From contig NZ_JABEQK010000003.1 of NCBI RefSeq assembly GCF_014174275.1, forward strand, positions 1-64,000: DNA of 64,000 nt, read 5' to 3'. Made by a program: the position numbers and the translations under genes. The stretch's first letter is position 1. The number at the start of each line of letters is the position of its first letter. A model generated the notes under the pieces. That model was given only the letters and a program-made list of their open reading frames with translations, had not been told where the DNA came from and ran no database searches. This document shows, in pieces, positions 46,886 to 60,458 of this stretch. This DNA is from Gluconacetobacter takamatsuzukensis. Its GTDB lineage: Bacteria; Pseudomonadota; Alphaproteobacteria; Acetobacterales; Acetobacteraceae.

Positions 46886-48001
46886 TCAACCCTGTATGAA
46901 TTCGTCCCGCGCGGACGGCCTGCCGTCGCGCGCGGATTTCAAGACAGCCAGTGCAGACCCGTCATCCAGAACACGGGCCGCGTCGGCGACCAATGCCCGC
47001 AACGATGCGGGCTGCACTTTCCCCTCTTTCAGAATGTCTCCACGGCCCGCGACGTGCAGCGCGGCGGCCGTGTTCAACAGAACGGTGTCCCGATAGGCCC
47101 CGTGGGCACCAGCCAGCAGAGCCTCCAGCGCGGCGGCGTTTTCCACCGGTCCGCCGCCCGTAATCGCCGAAATCGGTGCCGGGCGCAGGCCGGCATCGGC
47201 GGGTTCCAGCGTGAAATCATACAGGACGCCGTCCTGCAACGCCACGATTGCAGTGGGGCCGGCCAGCGTCAGCTCGTCCACGCCCTGCCCCGCCCCGCAT
47301 GTGCCGTGAACGGCCCAGGCGCGCTCCGACCCCAGAAGCTGCAACGTCTCGACCACCGGGCGCAGCCAGGACGGATCGAACACCCCGACCAGCTGGCGCG
47401 TGACGCCTGCCGGATTGCACAGGGGGCCGATGAGGTTGAACAGCGTCCGCACCCCCAGCGCCGAGCGCGCGGGTGCGGCAAAGCGCATGGCCGGATGGTG
47501 CGACGGCGCCGCCATGAAGGCCAGCCCCCCGTCATTCACCCGCGCCGCGATCACGGCCGGGTCGTCCGACATCAGCACACCCAGCGCGCCCAGCACGTCG
47601 GTCGCGCCCGAGCGCGACGACAGGGCCTTGTTGCCATGCTTGGCCACCGGCACGCCCAGCGCCGCCAGTACGAAGGCAACGGCGGTCGAGATATTCAGCG
47701 TGCCCAGCCCGTCGCCGCCGGTTCCACACACATCGATGGTGCCCGCCGGCACGGGGGCCACCCGCCGCATGCGCGACCGCACGGCCCGCACGGCGCCCAG
47801 CAGTTCGGCCCGCTGCTCACCCCGCACCCGCAGCGCCATCAGGAACGCCGCGATCAGCATGTCGGGAATGCCGCCATCCATGATCAGGCCGAAAGCATGT
47901 TCGGCATCGGCCTCGTTCAGGGTCTCGCCACCCGCCAGGCGGCTCAGGATGGCCCGAAAGGCGTCGGTCGGGGCGACAGGCAGGGACGGCGTGCCATCCA
48001 T
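46886..48001 (-). CDS. trpD: Anthranilate phosphoribosyltransferase
   Basis: This 371-residue enzyme adds phosphoribosyl to anthranilate. The PRPP site 'DVCGTGGDGLGTLNIST', 'VAKHGNKALSSRSGATDVL', and 'TLFNLIGPLCNPAGV' are diagnostic. It is a little longer than average because of an N-terminal extension. It follows trpG by 6 bp and precedes trpC by 2 bp. Confidence 0.96.
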   Translation of the reverse strand: MDGTPSLPVAPTDAFRAILSRLAGGETLNEADAEHAFGLIMDGGIPDMLIAAFLMALRVRGEQRAELLGAVRAVRSRMRRVAPVPAGTIDVCGTGGDGLGTLNISTAVAFVLAALGVPVAKHGNKALSSRSGATDVLGALGVLMSDDPAVIAARVNDGGLAFMAAPSHHPAMRFAAPARSALGVRTLFNLIGPLCNPAGVTRQLVGVFDPSWLRPVVETLQLLGSERAWAVHGTCGAGQGVDELTLAGPTAIVALQDGVLYDFTLEPADAGLRPAPISAITGGGPVENAAALEALLAGAHGAYRDTVLLNTAAALHVAGRGDILKEGKVQPASLRALVADAARVLDDGSALAVLKSARDGRPSARDEFIQG

Positions 48002-48007
48002 CGGCGG

Positions 48008-48604
48008 TCAGGCCGCCTTTCGCGGCGTATTGAGGCCGCGCGCGATCGCCAGGAAATTGGCCAGGATGGCGTGCCCGTGTTCCGACGCGATGCTCTCCGG
48101 ATGAAACTGGACCCCGAATATCGGCAGGACGCGATGGCGAAGCCCCATGATGACGCCGTCTTCGGTATGCGCGACGGGCACCAGGTCGGGCGGCAGGGTG
48201 GCGGGATCGACCGTCAGGCTGTGATAGCGGGTCGCCTGGAAGGGGCTGGGCAGCCCCTCGAACACGCCGCTGCCGTCATGAAAGACCGGGCTGACCTTGC
48301 CGTGCATGGGCACCGGCGCCCGCACCACGGTGCCGCCGAAGACCTGGCCGATGGCCTGGTGGCCCAGGCAGACCCCGAAAATCGGCACATGCCCGGCCGC
48401 GCGGCGGATCAGGTCGCAGCAGATCCCGGCCTCGGTGGGCGAGCGCGGACCGGGCGACAGCACGATCGCCTCCGGCTTCAGCGCCATCGCCGCGTCGACC
48501 GTCAGCGCATCGTTGCGCCGTACGTCGCATTCCTCCCCCAGATCGCCCAGATAATGGACGAGATTGAAGGTGAAACTGTCGTAATTATCGATCAGCAGGA
48601 TCAT
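48008..48604 (-). CDS. trpG: Anthranilate synthase, glutamine amidotransferase subunit
   Basis: This 198-residue class-I amidotransferase has the nucleophile in '[15 protein letters not shown]', the oxyanion '[12 protein letters not shown]', and '[11 protein letters not shown]' with the His-Glu pair. It supplies ammonia to TrpE; it might also serve folate synthesis (PabA role). The ATG at 48604 is chosen because '[20 protein letters not shown]' is the family N-terminus. A 155 bp gap with a hairpin separates it from trpE. Confidence 0.95.
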   Translation of the reverse strand: MILLIDNYDSFTFNLVHYLGDLGEECDVRRNDALTVDAAMALKPEAIVLSPGPRSPTEAGICCDLIRRAAGHVPIFGVCLGHQAIGQVFGGTVVRAPVPMHGKVSPVFHDGSGVFEGLPSPFQATRYHSLTVDPATLPPDLVPVAHTEDGVIMGLRHRVLPIFGVQFHPESIASEHGHAILANFLAIARGLNTPRKAA

Positions 48605-48727
48605 GGCGACATGATGGCCTTCTGTTCCACCCCGGTCAAACAACAGTTCAGAATTTCATCGAAATAATACATACCGTCTGAAATTGGGTCGTTTGTTACA
48701 AAAAACAGGAAAGATCGTGTAATTTTA

Positions 48728-48751
48728 TGATCGGCGCGATTGGCGCGATCA
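48728..48751 (-). terminator. Hairpin in the trpE-trpG gap
   Basis: On the minus strand TGATCGCGC pairs with GCG(C)CGATCA around CAATC, followed by TAAAATT. It lies just after the trpE stop and could attenuate or terminate transcription between trpE and trpG. Confidence 0.4.
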
Positions 48752-48759
48752 CGATGCCG

Positions 48760-50328
48760 TCAGTCGGCGTTGCCTCCGCGCGCAAAGCGTACCGCCGCTT
48801 CGGCCGCACGGAACAGCGCGCGGGCCTTGTGCTGCGTTTCCTCGTATTCCGCATCGGGCACGCTGTCGGCCACCACGCCGCACCCGGCCTGAACGTGCAT
48901 CTGCCCGTCCTTGACCACGGCCATGCGCAGGCCGATGCAGGTGTCCATCTCGCCATTCGCGCCGAAATAGCCGATGCAGCCGGCATAGGTGGCGCGCCGG
49001 GTCGGCTCGACCTCGTCGATGATCTCCATCGCCCGGATCTTCGGCGCGCCGGTCAGCGTGCCGGCCGGGAAGCCCGCGATCAGCGCATCCAGCGCCTCCA
49101 GCCCCGGTCGCAATACGCCTTCGACATTCGACGAGATATGCATGACGTGACTGAAGCGCTCGATCACGAATTTCTCGGTGACCTTCACGCTGCCGACCGC
49201 ACAGACCCGGCCGACATCGTTGCGGCCCAGGTCGATCAGCATCAGGTGTTCGGCCAGTTCCTTGGGGTCGGCCAGCAGGTCCTGCTCCAGCGCCAGGTCC
49301 TCCTCCGCCGTGCGGCCGCGAGGCCGCGTGCCGGCCAGGGGGCGCACCGTCATCCGCCCGTCGCGCAGGCGCACCAGGATCTCGGGCGAGGAGCCGACGA
49401 GGGTGAACCCGTCGAAGGCCAGGTGGAACAGGAACGGCGCCGGATTGATGCGGCGCAGCGACCGGTACAGTGCCAGCGGCGGCAGGGTGAACGGGGTCGA
49501 GAAACGCTGGCTGGGCACGACCTGAAAGGCGTCGCCGGCCGCGATATAGTCCTGGATGCGCCGGACCATGGCGCAGAACGCCTCGCGGGTGAAATTCGAG
49601 CGCGCGGGCTCCAGCGGGCCGGTATAGTCCGGCCGGATCTCGTGCAGCGCCAGTGGCTCGGACAGCGTCCTTCGTGCCAGCGCGATCAGGTCTTCCGCCG
49701 CCTGCCACACCTGCTCGGGCGCGCGGTCGGCGCTGGGCCGCACAGGTGCGGCCAGGATCAGCTCGTCGCGTACCGTGTCGAAGATGGCGAACAGGCCGGG
49801 GCGGGTCATCACCCCCTCGGGCAGGTCCAGATCGTCGGGCGGGCTGTGGGGCAGATGCTCCATCTGCCGTACCATGTCGTATCCCAGATAGCCGAACAGG
49901 CCGGCCGTCATCGGCGGCAGTCCTGCTGGCAGGGTCATCCGGCTGTCGCGGATGATCGCGCGCAGCGAATCCAGCGGCGCCTCCGCGACCGGGGCGAAGC
50001 CGTCCGGATCGCGGTCGGGCGCGCTGTTGATCGCGGCCTTTCCGCCATGGCAGCGCCAGACCAGGTCCGGCAGCAGGCCGATCACCGAGTATCGGCCACG
50101 CGCCACCCCGCCTTCGACGCTTTCCAGCAGGAAGGCATTTCGCGCCGGGCTGGTATCGGTGGCGCCGGCGAGGCGGGAGAGGCGCATATAGGCCGAGACC
50201 GGCGTCAGCAGGTCGGCGGCCTCCACGCTCCAGACCACGCTGCCCTCTCCCATACGCAGGGCGGACAGCGCCGCGTCGCGTTCCGCAAGGGTCGGCGCGG
50301 CGGGAATGGTCTGAACGATGGTCGTCAC
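48760..50328 (-). CDS. trpE: Anthranilate synthase component I
   Basis: This 522-residue chorismate-utilising enzyme has the tryptophan feedback motif 'LLESVEGG' near the N-terminus, 'YIAAGDAFQVVPSQRF', 'RPLAGTRPRGRTAEED' and 'LRAG/QAGCGVVADSVPD'-type C-terminal motifs. It turns chorismate and ammonia into anthranilate. The GTG at 50328 overlaps the stop of the upstream ppiD-like gene by 4 nt, so it is probably expressed with it; no trp leader peptide precedes it. Confidence 0.95.
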   Translation of the reverse strand: MTTIVQTIPAAPTLAERDAALSALRMGEGSVVWSVEAADLLTPVSAYMRLSRLAGATDTSPARNAFLLESVEGGVARGRYSVIGLLPDLVWRCHGGKAAINSAPDRDPDGFAPVAEAPLDSLRAIIRDSRMTLPAGLPPMTAGLFGYLGYDMVRQMEHLPHSPPDDLDLPEGVMTRPGLFAIFDTVRDELILAAPVRPSADRAPEQVWQAAEDLIALARRTLSEPLALHEIRPDYTGPLEPARSNFTREAFCAMVRRIQDYIAAGDAFQVVPSQRFSTPFTLPPLALYRSLRRINPAPFLFHLAFDGFTLVGSSPEILVRLRDGRMTVRPLAGTRPRGRTAEEDLALEQDLLADPKELAEHLMLIDLGRNDVGRVCAVGSVKVTEKFVIERFSHVMHISSNVEGVLRPGLEALDALIAGFPAGTLTGAPKIRAMEIIDEVEPTRRATYAGCIGYFGANGEMDTCIGLRMAVVKDGQMHVQAGCGVVADSVPDAEYEETQHKARALFRAAEAAVRFARGGNAD

Positions 50329-52253
50329 GGGCTGGTCTCTCCGGCGCTGCCCGCCCCGGTGACCGAGGACAGGGCCGATTTCAGGGCGCCCATATTGGTC
50401 TTGGGCTTGACCACCTGCTGCAGGGCGGCGGCATAGGTCATCCCGATATCATCAGCCAGCGCCTGCGACAGGCCGGAGCGGATGCGGCCGACGCGCATCG
50501 CCTGCGTGCCGGGGTCGGGATGCGTGATCGCAGTCAGCGTCGCCACATAGAAGCCGTCGGCCCCGTCGAGCATGACGGTCTGCCCGGCCTTGTCGAAGCG
50601 GAAGACCAGGCGCGCCAGTTCGTCGGGCACGCCCTCGACCGCCCGCCCGCGCTCCAGAGGCGCCGGATGCTCGACCTGCTGGCCCCCGGCGGCGGCCGAG
50701 ACGCCGCCATGCGCCCTGGCGGCCAGGTACAGCGCGGTGGCCGCGACATTGGCCGCATGGCGCCTGGCCTCCTCGTCCCACGCCGCGCGCACCTGCGCGG
50801 CGGCGGCATCGAAGGGCTGGAGCTGGGCGGGCGTGATGCTGTCGACCGCGACCGCGAACCAGCCATTCTCCGGCCCCTGGACCAGAGTGGGGCTGGCGTC
50901 TTTCGCCTGGCTGAAGACCTTGTCGATGATCGTCTGGCGCAGGGCCGGCGAGGCCGGGATCGGCGCGGCCTCGCCCCCCTGGGTCATGCCGCGTGCGTTC
51001 AGCGAGCCGGCGATGGCCGCCGCCCCCAGATTGTCGGGAATATGGTCCAGGCCGCCGCCGGCGATGGCGTCCTGGAGCTTCTGCACGCGCTGGCCGATCA
51101 GCTCCACGGCCTGGCCGCGCGCCATCTGTTCGCGCAGTTCCTGCCGGGCGGCGTCGAACGGGGTATCGTGCGGCGGTGTGACCTGCGTGACCTTGAAGAC
51201 GACCCAGCCGGTATCGACCTGCACCGGCCCCTGGAGGTCGGACGGCGGAGCGGCGAAGACCAGATTCGCCAGCCCCACGGAAGGAATGCCCGTCTGGCGG
51301 ACATTGTCCATCTGCACCGTGGCGGCATCCTTGGCATCGGCCTGGATGCGGGCCCAATCGGCACCGGCCTTCCACTGGTCGGCGATGGCCTGCGCGCGGG
51401 TCTGGCTGGGGGCCGTCACGATCTGCACGCTGCGGGTCTCGGGCACATGGTATTTCGAGGCCTGGGCGTCATACAGCTTCTTCAGCTCGGCATCGGGGAT
51501 CTCGATCGACTGGGCCACGCTGTCGGGCGACAGCACCACGACGCGCGCATGACGGAACTCCGGCGTCTGGAACAGCCAGGGATGATTGTCGTAGAAGCGG
51601 CGGAGCTGCGCCGCGTCGGGCACCGGCGCCGCCTGGGCGGTCAGCGGCAGGCGCACCAGGTCGATGGTCCGGGTCTGCGCATCGAAATCGAACGCCTGGC
51701 GGACCATGGTCTCCGGCGCGCGGGCACCGTTCTGGATCGGCTCGATCAGCGCGCGGACGGCCAGGTCGGCGCGGATCAGCTCCAGCAGGCGCGCTTCGGT
51801 CATGCCGATCTGCTGCAGGCGCGAATCGAACAGCTTGCGGTCGAATCGTCCGTCCGGCCCTTTGAAGGCGGGTAGGCCGAACACTTCCTCACGCACCGCG
51901 GCGTCGGGAACGGTCACGCCCAGCCGGTCCGCCGACAGCGTGATCTCGGATTGCATCAGCAGCCGCTGCAAGACCTGCTCCGCCGCCTGGCGGCGGGTTG
52001 CGACCGGCAGCTGCGACGGGTCGCTCATGCCCGCCTGGCGGGCGACCTGCTGCAATTCGTTCTGCACCGCCGAGAGGAAATCGTTGGTGGTGACGGTCTG
52101 GCCGCCCACCCGCACGATGACATCGGCGCGCTCGCTGCCGATATTCGACAGGACATCGCCCACACCCCAGCCGACGAAGGCAAGGAACAGCAGGCCGGCA
52201 ATGACGCGGCCCAGCCAGGAATCGACTAAGGCGTGACGCAGGAAGGAGATCAT
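50325..52253 (-). CDS. PpiD-like membrane-anchored peptidyl-prolyl isomerase (SurA_N and parvulin domains)
   Basis: This 642-residue periplasmic chaperone is anchored by an N-terminal helix ('LGRVIAGLLFLAFVGWGVGDVLS'). A SurA_N-like domain follows ('VRVGGQTVTTNDFLSAVQNE'), then parvulin-type repeats in the middle. It helps fold exported proteins at the translocon. The ATG at 52253 gives the expected short cytosolic tail. It overlaps trpE by 4 nt and diverges from tpiA. Divergence of a ppiD gene from tpiA next to trp genes is a known alphaproteobacterial layout. Confidence 0.9.
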   Translation of the reverse strand: MISFLRHALVDSWLGRVIAGLLFLAFVGWGVGDVLSNIGSERADVIVRVGGQTVTTNDFLSAVQNELQQVARQAGMSDPSQLPVATRRQAAEQVLQRLLMQSEITLSADRLGVTVPDAAVREEVFGLPAFKGPDGRFDRKLFDSRLQQIGMTEARLLELIRADLAVRALIEPIQNGARAPETMVRQAFDFDAQTRTIDLVRLPLTAQAAPVPDAAQLRRFYDNHPWLFQTPEFRHARVVVLSPDSVAQSIEIPDAELKKLYDAQASKYHVPETRSVQIVTAPSQTRAQAIADQWKAGADWARIQADAKDAATVQMDNVRQTGIPSVGLANLVFAAPPSDLQGPVQVDTGWVVFKVTQVTPPHDTPFDAARQELREQMARGQAVELIGQRVQKLQDAIAGGGLDHIPDNLGAAAIAGSLNARGMTQGGEAAPIPASPALRQTIIDKVFSQAKDASPTLVQGPENGWFAVAVDSITPAQLQPFDAAAAQVRAAWDEEARRHAANVAATALYLAARAHGGVSAAAGGQQVEHPAPLERGRAVEGVPDELARLVFRFDKAGQTVMLDGADGFYVATLTAITHPDPGTQAMRVGRIRSGLSQALADDIGMTYAAALQQVVKPKTNMGALKSALSSVTGAGSAGETSP

Positions 52254-52477
52254 GAACGACAATATTCCGGACGAAGGCGGCACAAGCGACTATGGCGGCC
52301 CGACGGCCGCCTTATTCGGCGGGGCACCATAAGGATACGCCCCGCGATTGACCAGAACCCTGTGCGCGGGTGCCGCGTTGGCGCGTGGCCATTGTGCTGG
52401 CACGGCGCGCATGGTGTACGGTATCGGCAACCGGGCTGCACAGCGGCCCCAAACGATAAATCAAGGGATCAAGCCAC

Positions 52478-53233
52478 ATGAGGCAGATGATCGTCGGCAA
52501 CTGGAAGATGAACGGGCTGAGCGCCCCCTCGCGGGAGCTGGTGAGCGCGCTTGCGCAGGGCCTGAAAGCCATTGCCAACCCGCCGCCGGTCGTGGTCTGC
52601 CCGCCCTTTACCCAGCTGGCGGCCTTGGCCCCCCTGCTGAAAGGGACCGGCATCGCGCTGGGCGCCCAGGATTGCCACCAGGCGCCGTCGGGCGCGCATA
52701 CCGGCGACATCTCGGCCGCCATGCTGGCCGAGCTGGGCGTGGAATATGTGATCCTTGGCCATTCCGAGCGGCGGCGGGAACATGGCGAACTGGACGAGAC
52801 GGTGCGCGAGAAGGCCGTGGCGGCGATGGAAGCCGGCCTGACGCCGATCGTCTGCATCGGCGAAAGCGCCGACCAGCGGGCCGCCGGCGAATATCAGGAC
52901 GTCGTCGGCTGGCAGATCAAGGGCTCGCTGCCCGACAATTTCAGCGGCGTCGTGGCCTACGAGCCGGTCTGGGCCATCGGCTCGGGCGTGCCGGCCTCGC
53001 CGCAGGACATCGCGGACATGATGGGCTTCATCCGCGCCGAGCTGACACGCCAGTTCGGCGAGACGGGAAAGACCATGCGCATTCTCTATGGCGGGTCGGT
53101 CAGCGGGCGCGAGGCCCCGACCATCCTGCCGATCGCGGAGGTCGGCGGCGCGCTGGTGGGCGGCGCCAGCCTGAAGGCCGATGCGTTTCTGCCGATTGTC
53201 CGCGCCGCCGCCGATTGTCCGCGCCGCCATTGA
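52478..53233 (+). CDS. tpiA: Triosephosphate isomerase
   Basis: This 251-residue TIM barrel interconverts dihydroxyacetone phosphate and glyceraldehyde-3-phosphate. 'VGNWKMNG' (Lys10), 'VILGHSERR' (catalytic His) and 'VAYEPVWAIGSG' (catalytic Glu) are all present, with 'YGGSVSG' for phosphate binding. It is followed 42 bp later by secG. The upstream 224 bp shared with ppiD should carry both promoters. Confidence 0.97.
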   Translation: MRQMIVGNWKMNGLSAPSRELVSALAQGLKAIANPPPVVVCPPFTQLAALAPLLKGTGIALGAQDCHQAPSGAHTGDISAAMLAELGVEYVILGHSERRREHGELDETVREKAVAAMEAGLTPIVCIGESADQRAAGEYQDVVGWQIKGSLPDNFSGVVAYEPVWAIGSGVPASPQDIADMMGFIRAELTRQFGETGKTMRILYGGSVSGREAPTILPIAEVGGALVGGASLKADAFLPIVRAAADCPRRH

Positions 53234-53275
53234 TCTGTAAACGGTCGGTCTGCGCCGCCCTATCGGAAGTCGAGA

Positions 53276-56177
<2,902 letters not shown>

Positions 56178-56178
56178 C

Positions 56179-56229
56179 AGGCTGTCTGAAAGGCCGCGCT
56201 GGCGGCGGATTGGCTTTTCAAAACAGCCT
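56179..56229. repeat. Palindromic intergenic element after kdsA
   Basis: AGGCTGTCTGAAAGG (56179-56193) is mirrored by the complement of GGCTTTTCAAAACAGCCT (56212-56229), with small bulges and a GC-rich middle. It starts 2 bp past the kdsA stop. It resembles the palindrome after lexA (61312-61366) in size, arm pattern (AGG-TGTT-GAAAA) and position. Confidence 0.6.
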
Positions 56230-56243
56230 CAGAGACTCAGAAT

Positions 56244-56397
56244 CTGTTTGAAAAGTCGGCCCGCCGAGCGAGAGTGCCGCGCAGCAGCACGCGCGGCGTG
56301 TATTTTTGAGCATCGGAGCGGAGCGGCCTTGTTGGCCGTAAGCACCGAAGCGCAGAAAATGCACGCTGGATCGCCGGCGGGGTGACTTTGCAAACAG
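56244..56397. repeat. Large palindromic intergenic element, copy B
   Basis: This 154-bp imperfect palindrome lies between kdsA and the convergent DUF3429 gene. Outer arms are CTGTTTG-AAAAGTC and GACTTTGCAAACAG, and inner arms are GCGTGTATTTT (56296-56306) and AAAATGCACGC (56356-56366). Blocks such as 'GCCGAGCGAGAG' and 'GGCGTGT' are shared with the element near 2831-2932. No coding frame is evident. Confidence 0.6.
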
Positions 56398-56401
56398 CTT
56401 C

Positions 56402-56881
56402 TCAGGCGAGACTTACGAGCAGCGCCAGCCCCAGGCAGGCCATGAAGATCGCGGTCAGCCACAGCCGCAGGGCCAGATAGCCCGAGGGCAGTTCACCCCT
56501 GCGCCATGCCGCGCGCTCCGCCAGGAACAGCCCGAAGAAGCCCGCCAGCAGGATGGCCAGCCCGACCGGGACATGGCCGAGGAAGGTCATGTGGCAGGCC
56601 AGCCAGCCGACCGGCAGCGGCAGGGCGCCGATCATCAATCGCCGGTTGTCGCGCCGCGCGTCGAGGCGGCCGCCCGTGATCAGCGTCGGCCGGTCCAGCG
56701 CCAGCCCCCAATGGACGGCGCCGCTGAAGGCCAGCAGCAGGGCGGCATATTCCACCAGGCCCATGGTCATGCCCGGCACGGCGGCGGAGGAAAACAGGCC
56801 CCCCACCGCCAAGATGACGGCCGGAACCGGGCTGACAATTCCCATCAGAACCGTTGGAAGGGGCAGGCGTTTCATGTTCAT
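56402..56881 (-). CDS. DUF3429 membrane protein
   Basis: This 159-residue protein has four to five hydrophobic helices and the DUF3429 pattern 'EYAALLLAFSGAVHWGLAL', with the Gly-rich first helix and 'MIGALPLPVGWLA' following. Function is unknown in bacteria. It lies between the kdsA-side palindromes and the divergent eno gene. An ATG two codons in is an alternative start. Confidence 0.85.
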   Translation of the reverse strand: MNMKRLPLPTVLMGIVSPVPAVILAVGGLFSSAAVPGMTMGLVEYAALLLAFSGAVHWGLALDRPTLITGGRLDARRDNRRLMIGALPLPVGWLACHMTFLGHVPVGLAILLAGFFGLFLAERAAWRRGELPSGYLALRLWLTAIFMACLGLALLVSLA

Positions 56882-56928
56882 CTTCCTCCTGCCCTGCTAT
56901 TATCGCTTGGCTCGCCGCCTGCCCATGA

Positions 56929-58338
<1,410 letters not shown>

Positions 58339-58456
58339 TCGCCCGGTGCGATCCGATTCGGCGGCGTGGCGCGGAAAACAGTTTCCCACCGTCGCCGAAT
58401 CGGGAATAGTACGGGCTGCCTTTCGATAACCTGTTGGGATGGGAGAGAGACTGACC

Positions 58457-58786
58457 ATGCAGATCGGCCGGATTGTGCGGCGGGCCCTCCGTATGGTCAT
58501 CCCCCCTGCCCTGTTCATCGGCCTGACCGCCTATTTCGGCGTCAACGCCATGCAGGGCGACCACGGCATTCACAGCTACCAGGCGCAGCTGCGGCTGCTG
58601 GACGAGGCCCGCGCCGCCCAGGTGGACGCGGTCTCGGAGCAGAATGCCTGGTCCCGCAGGGTGAGCGGACTCAAGGAAAAGGCGCTGGACCGCGACACGC
58701 TGGACGAGCGGTCGCGCGCCATGCTGAACCTGGCGCGGCCGGGCGAACTGGTCATTCCCTACGGGCCGCACGACCGGCTGTTCTGA
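58457..58786 (+). CDS. FtsB/DivIC-family septum formation protein
   Basis: This protein of about 109 residues has a single N-terminal membrane helix ('VIPPALFIGLTAYFGVNAM'), then a coiled-coil region rich in Ala, Leu and charged residues ('QAQLRLLDEARAAQVDA'), and a short extracytoplasmic tail 'NLARPGELVIPYGP'. It is a divisome component acting with FtsL and FtsQ. The ATG at 58457 has GAGAGA upstream; an ATG at 58439 is possible. In alphaproteobacteria it usually lies between eno and pdhA; here moeA is on the other side. Confidence 0.88.
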   Translation: MQIGRIVRRALRMVIPPALFIGLTAYFGVNAMQGDHGIHSYQAQLRLLDEARAAQVDAVSEQNAWSRRVSGLKEKALDRDTLDERSRAMLNLARPGELVIPYGPHDRLF

Positions 58787-58813
58787 CCGGCCGCGTGATC
58801 GCGCCCGAAACAG

Positions 58814-58849
58814 AAAAGGCCGGGCATCCCGTGGGATGCCCGGCCTTTT
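58814..58849. terminator. Bidirectional terminator between ftsB and rpmG
   Basis: A 13-bp perfect stem GGCCGGGCATCCC / GGGATGCCCGGCC with a 2-nt loop (GT) is flanked by AAAA and TTTT, so it can terminate both convergent genes. Confidence 0.92.
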
Positions 58850-58888
58850 CTGCACCTGCCCCGCACGAAACGCGCGGGGCAGAGTGGA

Positions 58889-59056
58889 TTATTTGATCTT
58901 CGCTTCGCGGAAGGCCACGTGCTTGCGCGCAACGGGGTCGTATTTCCGCATTTCGAGCTTGCCGGTCTGCGCACGGGCATTCTTCTTCGTGACGTAGAAA
59001 TACCCGGTGTCTGCCGACGAGACGAGCTTGATCTGAATGGTGTTGGTCTTGGCCAT
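58889..59056 (-). CDS. rpmG: 50S ribosomal protein L33
   Basis: This 55-residue ribosomal protein contains '[20 protein letters not shown]' and '[16 protein letters not shown]'. It has no cysteine at all, so it is the zinc-independent type. The ATG at 59056 gives the canonical N-terminus '[13 protein letters not shown]'. It shares a bidirectional terminator with ftsB and diverges from moeA. Confidence 0.97.
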   Translation of the reverse strand: MAKTNTIQIKLVSSADTGYFYVTKKNARAQTGKLEMRKYDPVARKHVAFREAKIK

Positions 59057-59214
59057 GGAATCCTCAGCACTGCTCCGCCGCTGCTGGAACAATCAGGTGC
59101 AGCAGTGGTTCAAGTCGGCGGAAAATGCGCATACAGAGCCCTCAGGTCAAGCGTTAGTCGCACGAATCGAGCAGATATGTGCGCGCGACCGTCGATTGGG
59201 GAGAATTGGGACCG

Positions 59215-60420
59215 ATGCTGAGTGTCGCCGAAGCCCAGGCGCGTATCCTGGCAGACCTCGTGCCCACGGGGCCGGAGCTGGTACCGCTGGCCGATTCCTG
59301 GGGCCGAATCGCCGCCGCCGACATCGCGGCGCGGCTGGACAACCCGCCGGCCGACGTGTCCGCCATGGATGGCTATGCGGTGCGGGCGGCCGATTGCGCG
59401 CCCGGCGGCGTGCTGTCGCTGGTGGGCGAAAGCCCGGCCGGCCACCCCTTCCCCGGCCGGGTCGGACCCGGCGAGACGGTACGGATCTATACCGGCAGCG
59501 TGGTGCCCGAGGGTGCCGACGCGATCCTGATCCAGGAAAACGCGCAGGAAGCCGGGGGCGCCGTCACGGTCGCCGTTCCGCCCGGCGCCGGCCAGCATAT
59601 CCGCAGGCTTGGGCAGGATTTCGCCCGTGGCCAGGTCGTCGTCCCCGCCGGGCGTGCGCTGACGGCGCGCGATATCGGGCTGGCCGCCGCCGCCAACCAT
59701 GCCTGGGTTGCCGTGCGCCGCCGCCCGGTCGTGGTCATCCTGTCCACCGGCGATGAAATCGCGCTGCCCGGCGACCCGATCGCGCCGGGCGGAATCGCCA
59801 ACTCCAACACTCCGATGCTCGCCGCCCTGGTGCGTGCCTGCGGCGGCGTGCCCGTCATGCTGCCATCCGCCCGCGACAGCGCGGCGGACATTGCCCGCCT
59901 GGCACAGGGAATCGAGACTGCCGACCTGCTGCTGACCGCCGGGGGCGCCAGCGTCGGCCGCTACGACCTGGTGCAGCAGGGGCTGGAGCGGATCGGGCTC
60001 GCGGTCGATTTCTGGAAGATCGCGATGCGCCCCGGCAAGCCGCTGATGCATGGCCGGATCGGCCGGGTGCCGGTGCTGGGCCTGCCGGGCAACCCGGTGG
60101 CGGCTTTGGTCTGCGGCCTGATGTTCGCCCTGCCGGCCATCCGCACGCTGGCCGGGCACGCGGAACGGACCCTGCCCGAGGATCTGGCGACCCTGGGCGG
60201 CAACCTGCCTGAGAATGACCGCAGGGCCGATTTCCTGCGTGCCACCCTGTCCCGCGCCCCGGATGGCGGGCTGGTCGCGACCGCCTTCAACCGCCAGGAT
60301 TCGGCGATGCTGCAAACCCTGGCCCGCAGCCAGGCCCTGATCATGCGCGCCCCCCATGCGCCCCCGGCCCGGGCGGGCGAAACCTGCCGGGTGGTCAGGC
60401 TGGACACGCTTGCGATCTGA
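59215..60420 (+). CDS. moeA: Molybdopterin molybdenumtransferase MoeA
   Basis: This 401-residue protein inserts molybdate into adenylated molybdopterin. 'PADVSAMDGYAVRA', 'RIYTGSVVPEGADAILIQE', 'VVILSTGDEI' and 'GLPGNPVAALV' are MoeA motifs. The ATG at 59215 is used; a GTG at 59179 is less likely. In many alphaproteobacteria moaC precedes moeA, but here moaC lies over 13 kb away. lexA follows. Confidence 0.96.
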   Translation: MLSVAEAQARILADLVPTGPELVPLADSWGRIAAADIAARLDNPPADVSAMDGYAVRAADCAPGGVLSLVGESPAGHPFPGRVGPGETVRIYTGSVVPEGADAILIQENAQEAGGAVTVAVPPGAGQHIRRLGQDFARGQVVVPAGRALTARDIGLAAAANHAWVAVRRRPVVVILSTGDEIALPGDPIAPGGIANSNTPMLAALVRACGGVPVMLPSARDSAADIARLAQGIETADLLLTAGGASVGRYDLVQQGLERIGLAVDFWKIAMRPGKPLMHGRIGRVPVLGLPGNPVAALVCGLMFALPAIRTLAGHAERTLPEDLATLGGNLPENDRRADFLRATLSRAPDGGLVATAFNRQDSAMLQTLARSQALIMRAPHAPPARAGETCRVVRLDTLAI

Positions 60421-60458
60421 AAAGCCCGACACCCCCATATCGGTTACGGCATTGATAT

